Positions 1 to 7,320 of a DNA stretch of 21,544 bases are shown one piece after another. A model generated the notes under the pieces. It was given only the letters and a program-made list of their open reading frames with translations. It did not search any database and was not told where the DNA came from. Source of the stretch: a virus; IMG/VR virus record IMGVR_UViG_3300042549_004808, positions 1 through 21,544 of that record. One strand, written 5' to 3'. Numbering within the stretch: the first letter of the stretch is position 1; the number at the start of each line of letters is the position of its first letter. The position numbers and the translations under genes were made by a program.

Positions 1-957
1 CATGTCCGAGAGTTCGGAGATGGCGCACTTCATGGCCTCCAACTCCTCGCGCATATCGTCGCTGGATGCCATGCTGGCCTCCTCCTTGGTAGTCGTCGGG
101 ACAAAGGTATTGAGTCCGCCACCAGCCCCGACGAGGTCATGGTTGGACTTTGAACAAGTGATCTTCTCGCCCTTGCGGGTGAAATGGGTGTCCGGGAGCG
201 GGCGGCGCGGGGTTTCACGCCCGAGCAACGCCACCTCGGAGAGATGGTTTGAGCCTGACCAAATCTCAGCCGACCGACGCGGAAACGCGTTAGTAGCGAT
301 ATATGCGTCGAAGATGCTGCGGTTGACTTCCATGTCGCCCACAATGTACCCAATTCCATCGCGTTCTTCGTAGGAAATTGTGGGGAATCGACCGACAGCG
401 GACTTCGGTTCCTTGCCGTCCTTTTCGTGCATGATGACGAGGCGAGGGAACGAGCCGCGAGCCATATGCTTGCGCGTACTAGCGACGATGTCCTTGAGGC
501 GCTTGTTGTTGAACCGCTTGAGTTCCGGGTCAGCCTCGCCGTCGTCGATGGCTGGGTCAAACGCCATGAACAGTTCGACGCGCTCAATCATTACCTTGTC
601 GCCATCTTCGGCGACTGTGTGAGATGTCTTTGCGTTCACGGTCTTCTCCTCCTTGCGGTCGAGTTCCTTATCCTTGCGCTCTGCCCATGCCTTGCCCGCA
701 TCGCCGCCCCACAGGAGCCAAGCGATATACCCGGCGGAATCCTTGCCCCAGCCCTCGCCCTGCTTGTCAACCTCATGCCGAGCGAAGTAGGACACCATGC
801 GGCGCACGGTTTCAGGTGACAGGTTTGCCCGGTTCTTGATGTCACGCGCCCGGGCTACGCCGATTTCCGTGCCACCCCTGCCATGCTTCTCGCGCAGCTC
901 AAGGCCACGGGCAGCATTCGATGCCATCTCGGTGGTTGGTTTGAGGTCTATTTCCAT
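1..957 (-). CDS. Prohead protease / scaffold fusion, Mu gpI-like (3' end cut by window edge)
   Basis: The frame is open from ATG at 957 to the window edge (319 codons seen, no stop), so the C-terminus is missing. Residues about 10-95 form a small module (GVARARD, then WLLWGGDAGKAW) that I recall from other phage proteins without an assigned function. Residues about 120-250 resemble the Mu I-protein/XkdF-type capsid maturation protease: His177 in VIMHEKDG, a Gly-Arg-Phe strand after it, Ser229 in PRRSAEIW, then HLSEVALLGRETP. His and Ser are the likely catalytic residues by family analogy. From about residue 290 the sequence turns acidic and helical, as expected for a fused scaffold. It lies downstream of portal and MuF genes, where the protease is expected. 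The ATG at 957 lacks a good SD and follows the SGNH gene stop by only a few bases. Two internal starts with strong SDs lie in the same frame (listed separately). Protease family call is fairly firm; the exact start is not. Confidence 0.8.
   Translation of the reverse strand, partial: MEIDLKPTTEMASNAARGLELREKHGRGGTEIGVARARDIKNRANLSPETVRRMVSYFARHEVDKQGEGWGKDSAGYIAWLLWGGDAGKAWAERKDKELDRKEEKTVNAKTSHTVAEDGDKVMIERVELFMAFDPAIDDGEADPELKRFNNKRLKDIVASTRKHMARGSFPRLVIMHEKDGKEPKSAVGRFPTISYEERDGIGYIVGDMEVNRSIFDAYIATNAFPRRSAEIWSGSNHLSEVALLGRETPRRPLPDTHFTRKGEKITCSKSNHDLVGAGGGLNTFVPTTTKEEASMASSDDMREELEAMKCAISELSDM
70..87 (-). promoter_or_regulatory. Internal SD and ATG: probable nested scaffold start
   Basis: AAGGAGG at 87-81 is followed by an eight-base spacer and ATG at 72-70, in frame at codon 296 of the protease gene. 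The product would begin MASSDDMREELEAM, just after the protease domain and at the start of a helical acidic region. Phages with a protease-scaffold fusion often make a separate scaffold from such an internal start (lambda C/Nu3, Mu I/Z). The rest of the product lies outside the window. Confidence 0.55.
637..654 (-). promoter_or_regulatory. Strong internal SD and GTG start in the protease gene
   Basis: On the minus strand AAGGAGGAG is followed after six bases by GTG at 639-637, in frame at codon 107. This is a far better ribosome binding site than the one before the annotated ATG at 957. It falls exactly between the N-terminal accessory module and the protease domain, so a shorter protease starting here is plausible. 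The bases also encode Lys-Glu-Glu-Lys, so coincidence is possible. Confidence 0.45.
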
Positions 958-961
958 GCGG

Positions 962-2005
962 TTAGACAATCGCAGACAGGTTGGTGGCGATTTCAGACGA
1001 CCCAAGATCATTAGGGTGAATGCCCGCCGCACCCTCGTAAAGCCGATTGATGTTGTTTGTCATGATCGACAAACCATCAACGTAGAACGTGTTCGCGTCG
1101 CCAGCAGCCAACTCAGCCGCTTGTACTGCGCTTCGGTAGTTAGAAAGTTGATACGTTGCGCCAGTATTTGGTGAGTAAATCGGGGAGATGACATAAATGG
1201 CGGCGGAAGGCAATGCCGCTCGGGCGTTGGTAATCCATCCCTGCACGGCAGTTTGAAATGTTGCTGGCAAAGTTTGCGCTACGAAATTGTTGTAGCCAAT
1301 CATGTAGGTCACAACATTGCAGCCCGTGCCAGTCAATCCATTTGCATCTGTTGCAACCGCCGTCGCTCCGCCGTTTGCCAAATTTACCAATTGCTTGGTT
1401 TCAGCGATTGCTAGAAGGTACGGCCATGTCGTTGTGACCTTTGAAGCCGTTGCGCCTTGGGAAATGCTGTCCCCGCACACCGCTATTTTGTTGGCTGGTC
1501 TTGACGGGGCTGTGAATGTTGCGCCTGTGTTGACTTCAATCTTTCGCAACTCAAACCCAGTCCAGTACGGCCAGACGATTGTCACCGTCTTGGAGCCAGC
1601 GGAAAGGCTTATTTCAATCGTCACGATTCCGGTTTCGTTCCAGAGCTGCGCCCATTGATACGTTTTAACCTCTACGCCATCAACAAGAATCGCTCCGATA
1701 CTGAATTGGTTATTGATGTCCGCTGTGTACCTCACAAGGTCGTTGTGAAACATAGACACGCGCACGGAGGTAGCCGTTGTTGTGAACGACACACGGCTTC
1801 CCGGAGATGCGTTTTGAAAGTCATAACCGGGCGAAGAAACCGGGCGAAGGAACCGAAGCGTGCTTGCCGACTGCTCCGCAATAGACGCGTAATCCGAGAC
1901 GGTAAAGCTTGCCGAGTTCGGCAAGTATTGCGTCCATCCCGCTGCCGTCCCGCTTAAACCGGGGCGACGGAATCGTCTAATGACATTGGAGAGTCGGTTC
2001 CGCAT
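962..2005 (-). CDS. SGNH/GDSL-family esterase, virion-associated
   Basis: The protein has 347 residues. The C-terminal half is an SGNH hydrolase: block I is CGDSISQG with nucleophile Ser180, block II is NLANGGATA (about 208-216), block III is GYNNF (237-241), and block V is GIHPND with His330. The usual Asp three residues before the catalytic His is Ala327, so this enzyme may use a Ser-His dyad or Asp333. Residues about 25-160 form a beta-rich domain that probably binds a surface or places the enzyme on the particle. Such phage enzymes typically de-O-acetylate host polysaccharide or act on other carbohydrate esters; the substrate is inferred only from the family. The start ATG overlaps the stop of the fibre-like gene upstream (TAATG), so the two are translationally coupled and probably work on the same appendage. 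Base composition is visibly less GC-rich than the neighbouring head genes, suggesting a separately acquired host-range cassette. Confidence 0.82.
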   Translation of the reverse strand: MRNRLSNVIRRFRRPGLSGTAAGWTQYLPNSASFTVSDYASIAEQSASTLRFLRPVSSPGYDFQNASPGSRVSFTTTATSVRVSMFHNDLVRYTADINNQFSIGAILVDGVEVKTYQWAQLWNETGIVTIEISLSAGSKTVTIVWPYWTGFELRKIEVNTGATFTAPSRPANKIAVCGDSISQGATASKVTTTWPYLLAIAETKQLVNLANGGATAVATDANGLTGTGCNVVTYMIGYNNFVAQTLPATFQTAVQGWITNARAALPSAAIYVISPIYSPNTGATYQLSNYRSAVQAAELAAGDANTFYVDGLSIMTNNINRLYEGAAGIHPNDLGSSEIATNLSAIV

Positions 2006-3153
2006 TAGATGCTATACCACGCCGCGCCCATGCTTCCCGTGCTTGCCTTGAATTGCACTTGAACCAATTGAGATCCAACCGTGTCAATAAGGGCTGAAGC
2101 CGTTTCGGTTGCTGTGGCCGTTACCGTCGATGGGCGATACAGGGATGCGTCTGGGCTGAGTGCAACCTGCGTGATGTTGGAGAAGACATACGAGGAGACA
2201 TTGTTGACCGTCATAGCAGCAACGGTTCCCGTGCTGTAGGTCAGCGTCAAGTCTGCCAAGACGGTTGGGAACCATGCGGTAACTGGCGGGACGGTCGTAT
2301 TCGTTGCTGTGGCGGCCGCAGAATTGGTAGCAAGGTACGGAGATGCGGTCGTTCCAAATTCAGCTTGCCCACCCCACAACACAACACCCTTGGTGACATC
2401 TGAGGTATATGAACCCAAACCCCAGTTGCCACCGCTTGTTGGTGTCGCTGTGTTATTTGGAGAAATCAAGAAATACTGTATTTGACGGCAGGTAACAGCC
2501 ACGCGATACCACGAATTGCCAACGCTTGTCACAGTTGCAGAAGGCGTAGTGGTGAACCACGTTCCCGTATTGACAAGATCGGACTGCGTAATACTGCCCG
2601 TATTTAGATCAACGGTAACTGTGTAGTAGGGGCCAGAAGAGGCGTTGCCGCCGCAAATAGATGCGTATTGCCGACCCAGTCCACCCTTGACATAGACCGA
2701 ATGCGTTCTAATAGTTGTAGACGCGCCGGGAGCACCTAAATCACGACCAATGTAATGATTGACAGTCGCTCCGGTTTCAAGAGCGTTATCTGCGGTTGTC
2801 GTTCCATCTGGAGCAACCGACGCATTAATAGAGCCGCCCGTTACTGCAAGGTTAGATTTAATCCATGCAGCGTTATCAAAATCTTGGCTGTAGGTGATGA
2901 GGTTCGTATAGGTGACTGGAATCGGACATGGGTTCCAGCCCACCACGCGCATACCAACCCCGGTAGCGTTGTTCACGCTGCTCAACGGGGTAATTCGCAA
3001 TAGGCTTGGATTAGCGGCCGTTTCAAGGGTGTAAATAACCCCCGTTGTTGGCTTGGTATCCGTAGGTGCAATTGATCCGTAACTAGCCGACGCAGCTGCT
3101 GGGGTAAGGAATTGCGACGCTGGTTGTGCAGTCGATAGGAATGATTGTGGCAT
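2005..3153 (-). CDS. Fibre/spike-like structural protein with jelly-roll type domain
   Basis: The protein has 382 residues and is rich in Thr, Ser, Ala, Val and Asn, with very few charged residues, as in phage fibres. Near residue 84 it has NLITYSQDFDNAAWIKSN, followed by the APDGTTTADN, VYVKGG and SWYRVAVT signatures. I recognise this as a lectin-like (LamG/concanavalin-type) domain common in phage fibre and head-spike proteins. The C-terminal portion (about 295-382) is a second beta-rich stretch ending MGAAWYSI. There is no catalytic motif. It starts directly after the RPGAK protein at 3154 and ends in a TAATG overlap with the SGNH esterase. Its place inside the head module, upstream of the protease, makes a head fibre as likely as a tail fibre. 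GC content is visibly lower than in the terminase and portal genes. Confidence 0.7.
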   Translation of the reverse strand: MPQSFLSTAQPASQFLTPAAASASYGSIAPTDTKPTTGVIYTLETAANPSLLRITPLSSVNNATGVGMRVVGWNPCPIPVTYTNLITYSQDFDNAAWIKSNLAVTGGSINASVAPDGTTTADNALETGATVNHYIGRDLGAPGASTTIRTHSVYVKGGLGRQYASICGGNASSGPYYTVTVDLNTGSITQSDLVNTGTWFTTTPSATVTSVGNSWYRVAVTCRQIQYFLISPNNTATPTSGGNWGLGSYTSDVTKGVVLWGGQAEFGTTASPYLATNSAAATATNTTVPPVTAWFPTVLADLTLTYSTGTVAAMTVNNVSSYVFSNITQVALSPDASLYRPSTVTATATETASALIDTVGSQLVQVQFKASTGSMGAAWYSI

Positions 3154-3903
3154 TTACAGTTCTCCTCTGCGCTTCATGTCGAGCGCGATTGCGACCGCTT
3201 GGTCTTGTGGCTTGCCTTCTTTGATGAGCTTGGCGATCTTCGCGCCGACGGCTGGGTCAGCGGCGGACATGATCTTCAGCCCTGCCTTCTGCTCCTCGGT
3301 CTGCTCGCGGGTCATGCGGGTCTTCGCGCCGGGGCGGGCAAACTTGCCGCCGTTTTCTGCCCATTGCTGAATGTCTCTTGTTGCGACACCCTTGCTAACC
3401 ATGTCCTTGGCGGCGGCTAGGACGGCCTGAGCGATTGACATGGACGGGTTCTTCTCGTACATACCAGCCGAAAGGTCAGCGAGCAGCATTTGCTTGCGCC
3501 CGGTTTCGATGTTGTTCTTGCTGATCCACGAATATGCCGCGAGCTTCGGATCGGTGTCCTTCCCCAGAATGCCCTCGCTCCAAGACGGATGCGCGGCAAA
3601 CTCGTCTTTCGCGCCGGGGCGGGAGGACTTCTTTTTTGGAGCCGGAATAAAGGTATCGCGCTGCCCGTGTGGGACATCGTCAATCTTCTCCATTGAGCCG
3701 TCCTCGTACAACCAGTAAGGCGTTGAATCCGAGTCGCTTGCCGAGATGCCATGCCATTCAAGGTCAGCGGCGCTCGTAATACCCTTCGCCTTCAGCGCCT
3801 TGCGAAGCGCCCCGGCGGTAGTGCGCTTGTCGGCGAAGACTTCTTTCGCTGCAAATCCAAGACGGGCGGCGATTTCCTTGCGTGTGTTGCTCATGTCGTG
3901 CAT
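3154..3903 (-). CDS. Modular head-region protein with two RPGAK spacers
   Basis: The protein has 249 residues and no enzyme fold that I recognise. The N-terminus (IAARLGFAAKEVFADK, residues 11-26) resembles the N-termini of the proteins at 7317 and 6505. RPGAK occurs at residues 95-99 and 190-194, followed by DEF and TRM. It cuts the chain into an N-terminal piece, a helical middle piece rich in Ala and Lys, and a C-terminal piece. The C-terminal piece ends with IKEGKPQDQAVAIALDMKRR, a short helical phage module I have seen in other phage proteins without a known role. ATG at 3903 has the better-spaced SD (GGGAG, nine bases upstream). An ATG at 3894 would give MSNTRKEI and fits the related protein's N-terminus better. 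It lies between MuF and the fibre gene, so an internal, decoration or ejection protein is plausible, but the function is unknown. Confidence 0.75.
   Translation of the reverse strand: MHDMSNTRKEIAARLGFAAKEVFADKRTTAGALRKALKAKGITSAADLEWHGISASDSDSTPYWLYEDGSMEKIDDVPHGQRDTFIPAPKKKSSRPGAKDEFAAHPSWSEGILGKDTDPKLAAYSWISKNNIETGRKQMLLADLSAGMYEKNPSMSIAQAVLAAAKDMVSKGVATRDIQQWAENGGKFARPGAKTRMTREQTEEQKAGLKIMSAADPAVGAKIAKLIKEGKPQDQAVAIALDMKRRGEL
3323..3623 (-). repeat. Two copies of the RPGAK-coding DNA repeat
   Basis: The 16-base string TTCGCGCCGGGGCGGG (plus-strand sense) occurs at 3323-3338 and 3608-3623. On the minus strand it encodes the Arg-Pro-Gly-Ala-Lys spacer of the 249-residue protein. A third exact copy lies at 8038-8053 in another gene. 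Confidence 0.8.
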
Positions 3904-3928
3904 CGTAGCGATCTCCCTTGCGATTTAT

Positions 3929-5011
3929 TTATGCGTTTACGAAACCGGGGTCAGGAACTTGGCGCGTGTCCACTAGCCGCTGACGCGCTCCGTTGTGCTT
4001 GGCAATAGCGGCTGGGTCTATCGTCCCGTTCGGGCGCGTCCATCGCTCGCGCAAAGCCTCGGCGGCGGGGACGGGGATTAGCGCACAGCGGCAGTTGAAG
4101 CCCAGCGGCGGGGCAATCCCAAGGCGGTCGAAGTCTGCCATCGTCCCGACGTAGCCGTCAAAGGCGCGGTGCGTGTCCCGCGTGCGCGGGTCTTTGGTGG
4201 CGCTAAATTGCACCAGCGGGACAAAAGCCTGTACCCGCTCATCCCGTAGGACTTCGGCGCTGCCCTCGGTCATGGCGCGGTTGGTGTTCGTCCGCAGGAC
4301 GGTTTCAAGGCGGGAGGACGTTAGCCCTGTTCCGGTCATGAGTTGGGCGGTCGTAACGAAGTCGCCGAGGTTCATGGTCTTGATGAGCTTGCCGACCACG
4401 CTCTTGGTCGGGCGCTCCTCGATGACCTGCGCGATCAGTTCCTGCACCATGCGCGTCTGGGCGGGGTTCATGGCGGTCACGAAGAAGGTGGTATCGACAA
4501 TCCGCTTGACCCGGGAGATAGCCCCTTGCGGCCCTCGTGTAACACCGCGTAACAACGAATCGAGAATCGGGGACTGCTTGCGGAGGTCGGGAAGGGCGTT
4601 TTCGCGCTCGTGATCGGTCACGTCCCCGGCGCTGGCGGCTGCTGCCTTGATGAGCAGCTCCCAGTCGGCGCGTGAGATTGGAACGCGCTTCCTGAACCAA
4701 CCCGTGATCGGAGCCATCCATTTCGTACCGAAGCCCTCAAGGGAGATCGGCACGTCCCGGTCGAACTTGACCGCGTCCCCATCGTCGAGCATTCCTTCGA
4801 TAGCCCCGTCTGGGATCTTGGCGGTGTCTACCGTGTCACGCGCCCCGAAGAGCCACGATGCCATCAGGAGCGCCGCAGTCGCCTCATGGAACTCCGCCCA
4901 CGCCGCGAGGGCATCTTCGCCCCTAACCTGAGCCGCGACCGCACGGCGGTACGCCTGCTGCGACTGGCGCAGGACTTTGCGGAGGTGCTTGTCAAGTTCG
5001 GCTTTGGTCAT
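3929..5011 (-). CDS. Minor head / head morphogenesis protein, Mu gpF-like
   Basis: The protein has 360 residues. The C-terminal domain (about 233-315) carries the MuF signature: TVLRTNTNRAMTEG, then DPRTRDTHRAFDGYVG and PPLGFNCRCALIPV, which ends in the conserved Cys-Arg-Cys. MuF-domain proteins are minor head components associated with the portal or carried in the head for ejection. The N-terminal half is helical and shows no added toxin or enzyme domain, so this is the plain structural form. The ATG at 5011 overlaps the portal stop (ATGA), and the gene order portal-MuF is the standard one. There is no clear SD, so translation is probably coupled to the portal. Length and motifs are typical for the family. 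Confidence 0.92.
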   Translation of the reverse strand: MTKAELDKHLRKVLRQSQQAYRRAVAAQVRGEDALAAWAEFHEATAALLMASWLFGARDTVDTAKIPDGAIEGMLDDGDAVKFDRDVPISLEGFGTKWMAPITGWFRKRVPISRADWELLIKAAAASAGDVTDHERENALPDLRKQSPILDSLLRGVTRGPQGAISRVKRIVDTTFFVTAMNPAQTRMVQELIAQVIEERPTKSVVGKLIKTMNLGDFVTTAQLMTGTGLTSSRLETVLRTNTNRAMTEGSAEVLRDERVQAFVPLVQFSATKDPRTRDTHRAFDGYVGTMADFDRLGIAPPLGFNCRCALIPVPAAEALRERWTRPNGTIDPAAIAKHNGARQRLVDTRQVPDPGFVNA

Positions 5012-6501
5012 CGCTTGCGCTTGCGGACGGCGGCTACCTTCGGCGCTTCAGGTTCTGGCTCATCGCCCTCGCTCTCGTTGCCCTGCCCAAGCATGGCGGA
5101 GAGCGGGTTGGACGATGCGCCCGCGCTGCCTGCGGCTTGACCGCCGAGGACGGATTCCCCGTCTTCTGGGTCGGACAAACCAAGGAGGTCGCGGACTTCG
5201 CGCTCGCTGACGCGGCCACCCATTTGGATGAACGTCTGAATTGCTTCCAGCCGCTCCTTCGGGTTCGGTCGCTCAGGGGCAAAGACGAACCGAATGCGGC
5301 GGGCATCCTCTTCGGAGGCTCCGAGCATCCCGGCAATGATGCGGACAAGGTCGGTAGTCAGGCTCTCCGCGAGGCAATCTGCGTGATAACGGATGACGCG
5401 GGAAAGGGTATCGGCGTGGAGGTCGGCGACCCCTGACCCCATGCCCGTCCCGCCAGCCTCGCTCGAGAGCGACTGACCGAGGATCGCTTCCTTGAGTTTG
5501 CCAGAGAGCCAGTTGACCAACTCCATAAAGATCTGGGCGCGGCCACCGTTCGCATCCTTGATGTCGATGTCGTACATGGACTCGGTCGGCGAAATGCGGG
5601 GCAGAACGACCGAGTTGTCGTTGACGAGATTCTGGAGAATCGTCATCATCTCGCTCTTGGCGGCATCGTTCCCGGCTGGGTAGTACCCAACGCGGATACC
5701 GAGGGCGTACCGCTCCACATAGGCGGCGGCGTTCTGTAGGACTTCCTGCTTCAAGAGCCAGATGTACCAACAGACATCTCGCGCCCCTACGCCACGGTAA
5801 ACCGTCTCGGCGCTGTTCGGGTCGATGAAGTTAGGCGCGGTGGTAAATACGCGGTGCAGAACAATGGCGCGGCGTTCGTTGTCGTCGAACAAATGGACGA
5901 GCGAGTCAAAGCCGAGATCGGTGACGGAGGCCTGATTGATATAGGCGCTACCAACGCGCATCGCCACGTTCCCGGTCTGGTCAAAGGCGAGAGTGTCGGA
6001 GGCGAGCGGGAGCCATTCGCGGATGCGTACCCCAAGGCGCGGGTCGCGGTCGTAAACCACGTTCACGGCGCTGCACCCGTACCAGACGGCTTCGTGCAAG
6101 GAGCGGAACATATCGCTACGGCGCGGGGCTGCGCCGATGATCTCGGCAATGCGCTCGGCGAGCTTGACGAGGCGCGGATCTGATTCGTCGTCGGAAAGGA
6201 CGTTCCACTCCAACCCCGCAAGGGTCACGAGCAGGGAGCGCAGTACGCCCTCAATGTCCGCGTCTGCCCGCATCATCGCCTGATAGTTCGGGTCAAGGCG
6301 GTACGCAAGGCTCGAGTTCCGCAGCATCAGGCTGGCGGTGCGGAAGAACGTCCGCTGCACTTCCACGGGCATGGCGAGCGGCCCGGTCAGTCCGCGATCA
6401 ATCGGAGGCGGCAGCGGCTTGCGCGGTCGCTTGGTTGGTGGCAATCCTGCGCCGGGGATCGACTGACGTTGCGAGAGCGGGTTGTTGATCGGGTCGGGCA
6501 T
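5008..6501 (-). CDS. Portal protein, Mu gp29-like (DUF935)
   Basis: The protein has 497 residues. Family features include a central segment (ADADIEGVLRSLLVTLAGLEW, near residues 81-101), then AAYVERYALGIRVGYYP near 260-280, a VVLPRISPTESMYDIDI stretch, and ILGQSLSSEAGGTGMGSGVA near 343-362. These are characteristic of the DUF935/gp29 portal family, which forms the dodecameric DNA entry ring and docks terminase. The N-terminal 40 residues are Pro-rich and probably disordered. The C-terminal about 45 residues are Ser/Gly/Glu-rich and end in a basic KRKR. It starts three bases after the stop of the coiled-coil gene and overlaps MuF by four bases. Confidence 0.93.
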   Translation of the reverse strand: MPDPINNPLSQRQSIPGAGLPPTKRPRKPLPPPIDRGLTGPLAMPVEVQRTFFRTASLMLRNSSLAYRLDPNYQAMMRADADIEGVLRSLLVTLAGLEWNVLSDDESDPRLVKLAERIAEIIGAAPRRSDMFRSLHEAVWYGCSAVNVVYDRDPRLGVRIREWLPLASDTLAFDQTGNVAMRVGSAYINQASVTDLGFDSLVHLFDDNERRAIVLHRVFTTAPNFIDPNSAETVYRGVGARDVCWYIWLLKQEVLQNAAAYVERYALGIRVGYYPAGNDAAKSEMMTILQNLVNDNSVVLPRISPTESMYDIDIKDANGGRAQIFMELVNWLSGKLKEAILGQSLSSEAGGTGMGSGVADLHADTLSRVIRYHADCLAESLTTDLVRIIAGMLGASEEDARRIRFVFAPERPNPKERLEAIQTFIQMGGRVSEREVRDLLGLSDPEDGESVLGGQAAGSAGASSNPLSAMLGQGNESEGDEPEPEAPKVAAVRKRKR

Positions 6502-6504
6502 TGC

Positions 6505-7320
6505 TTAATCCGGGAGTTTGTTGAGTGGTGGAAGCCCGCGCTGCTTGCGCTCTCGATTCACCATGCTGAGGGCTTGTTTGTTGGAGCGTGCAATGTCGGC
6601 AGCGCGTTTAGCCTCTGGGGTGTTCTGCGCTGCACGCTTCTCGCGCATAGTACGCATTGCGGCTTCGCTTGCCTTGGCAGCGGCTTCATGCTGCTTGCGT
6701 AGGGTTTCCACGTCCTGCTTCGCTTTGTCGAGTTGACCTTCAAGGGCGCGAATGGTCTTTGCCTTTTCAGGCAACCCGCCAGCGCGTGCCTGTGGGCCTT
6801 GCCGCTTCACTTCAGCGAGTTCGGCTTCCTTCTTGCGAATGGTGTCCGCCGCCTTCTTTGCTTCCCGCGCATCGCGTTGGTCGTACTGGCGGGTAATGTC
6901 TGAGCGGGTTTCGGACAGCCATTGCTCCGTGAACGACTTCCCAGCCGCCTTGGCGCGGTCTTCAATGCCGCGCACGGTGTCGCTTGGCTTCGATGACGAA
7001 CCGCCGCCGCCGCCACCTTCGGCTCCGCAGGTGTTCCCGGGCTTGAACCCGCCCTTACCAATGCCGCAGTTGCTATCGAACCTCGACCGCTGCATCAAGG
7101 CTTTGATCTGGTCTACCGTCATGCGCTTGACAACGCCGTTCGGCTGTTTCACTTCGTAGGACGTAGCAAAGGCTGGCGGGTTAGTTTCCCCGCTGCGGAA
7201 GTCAAGCGTATACCCGAGGCGCTTGAGCGCCGCTTCGGCTTGGTCGATGGTCAGCTTGCGCTTGCTTGTCGGCAGGGCGAAGATGCCCAGTCGGCGCATG
7301 ATCGCCTTGCGCTGGCTCAC
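6505..7320 (-). CDS. Coiled-coil head-module protein with CG-x-G-x-GGF-x-PGNTCG motif
   Basis: The protein has 271 residues, from GTG at 7320 overlapping the preceding stop by four bases (GTGA). The N-terminus IMRRLGIFALPTSKRKL resembles the RLGFAA N-termini of the proteins at 7317 and 3154. Residues 81-99 contain NCGIGKGGFKPGNTCG, a two-Cys glycine-rich motif that I recall in other phage portal-proximal proteins, followed by a six-Gly linker (102-107). Residues about 115-255 are almost wholly charged and helical (Glu/Lys/Ala/Gln heptads) and should form a long coiled coil. No enzyme motif is present. Its position just before the portal suggests a head-internal, connector or scaffold-associated role. 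The function is not known. Confidence 0.75.
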   Translation of the reverse strand: MSQRKAIMRRLGIFALPTSKRKLTIDQAEAALKRLGYTLDFRSGETNPPAFATSYEVKQPNGVVKRMTVDQIKALMQRSRFDSNCGIGKGGFKPGNTCGAEGGGGGGSSSKPSDTVRGIEDRAKAAGKSFTEQWLSETRSDITRQYDQRDAREAKKAADTIRKKEAELAEVKRQGPQARAGGLPEKAKTIRALEGQLDKAKQDVETLRKQHEAAAKASEAAMRTMREKRAAQNTPEAKRAADIARSNKQALSMVNRERKQRGLPPLNKLPD

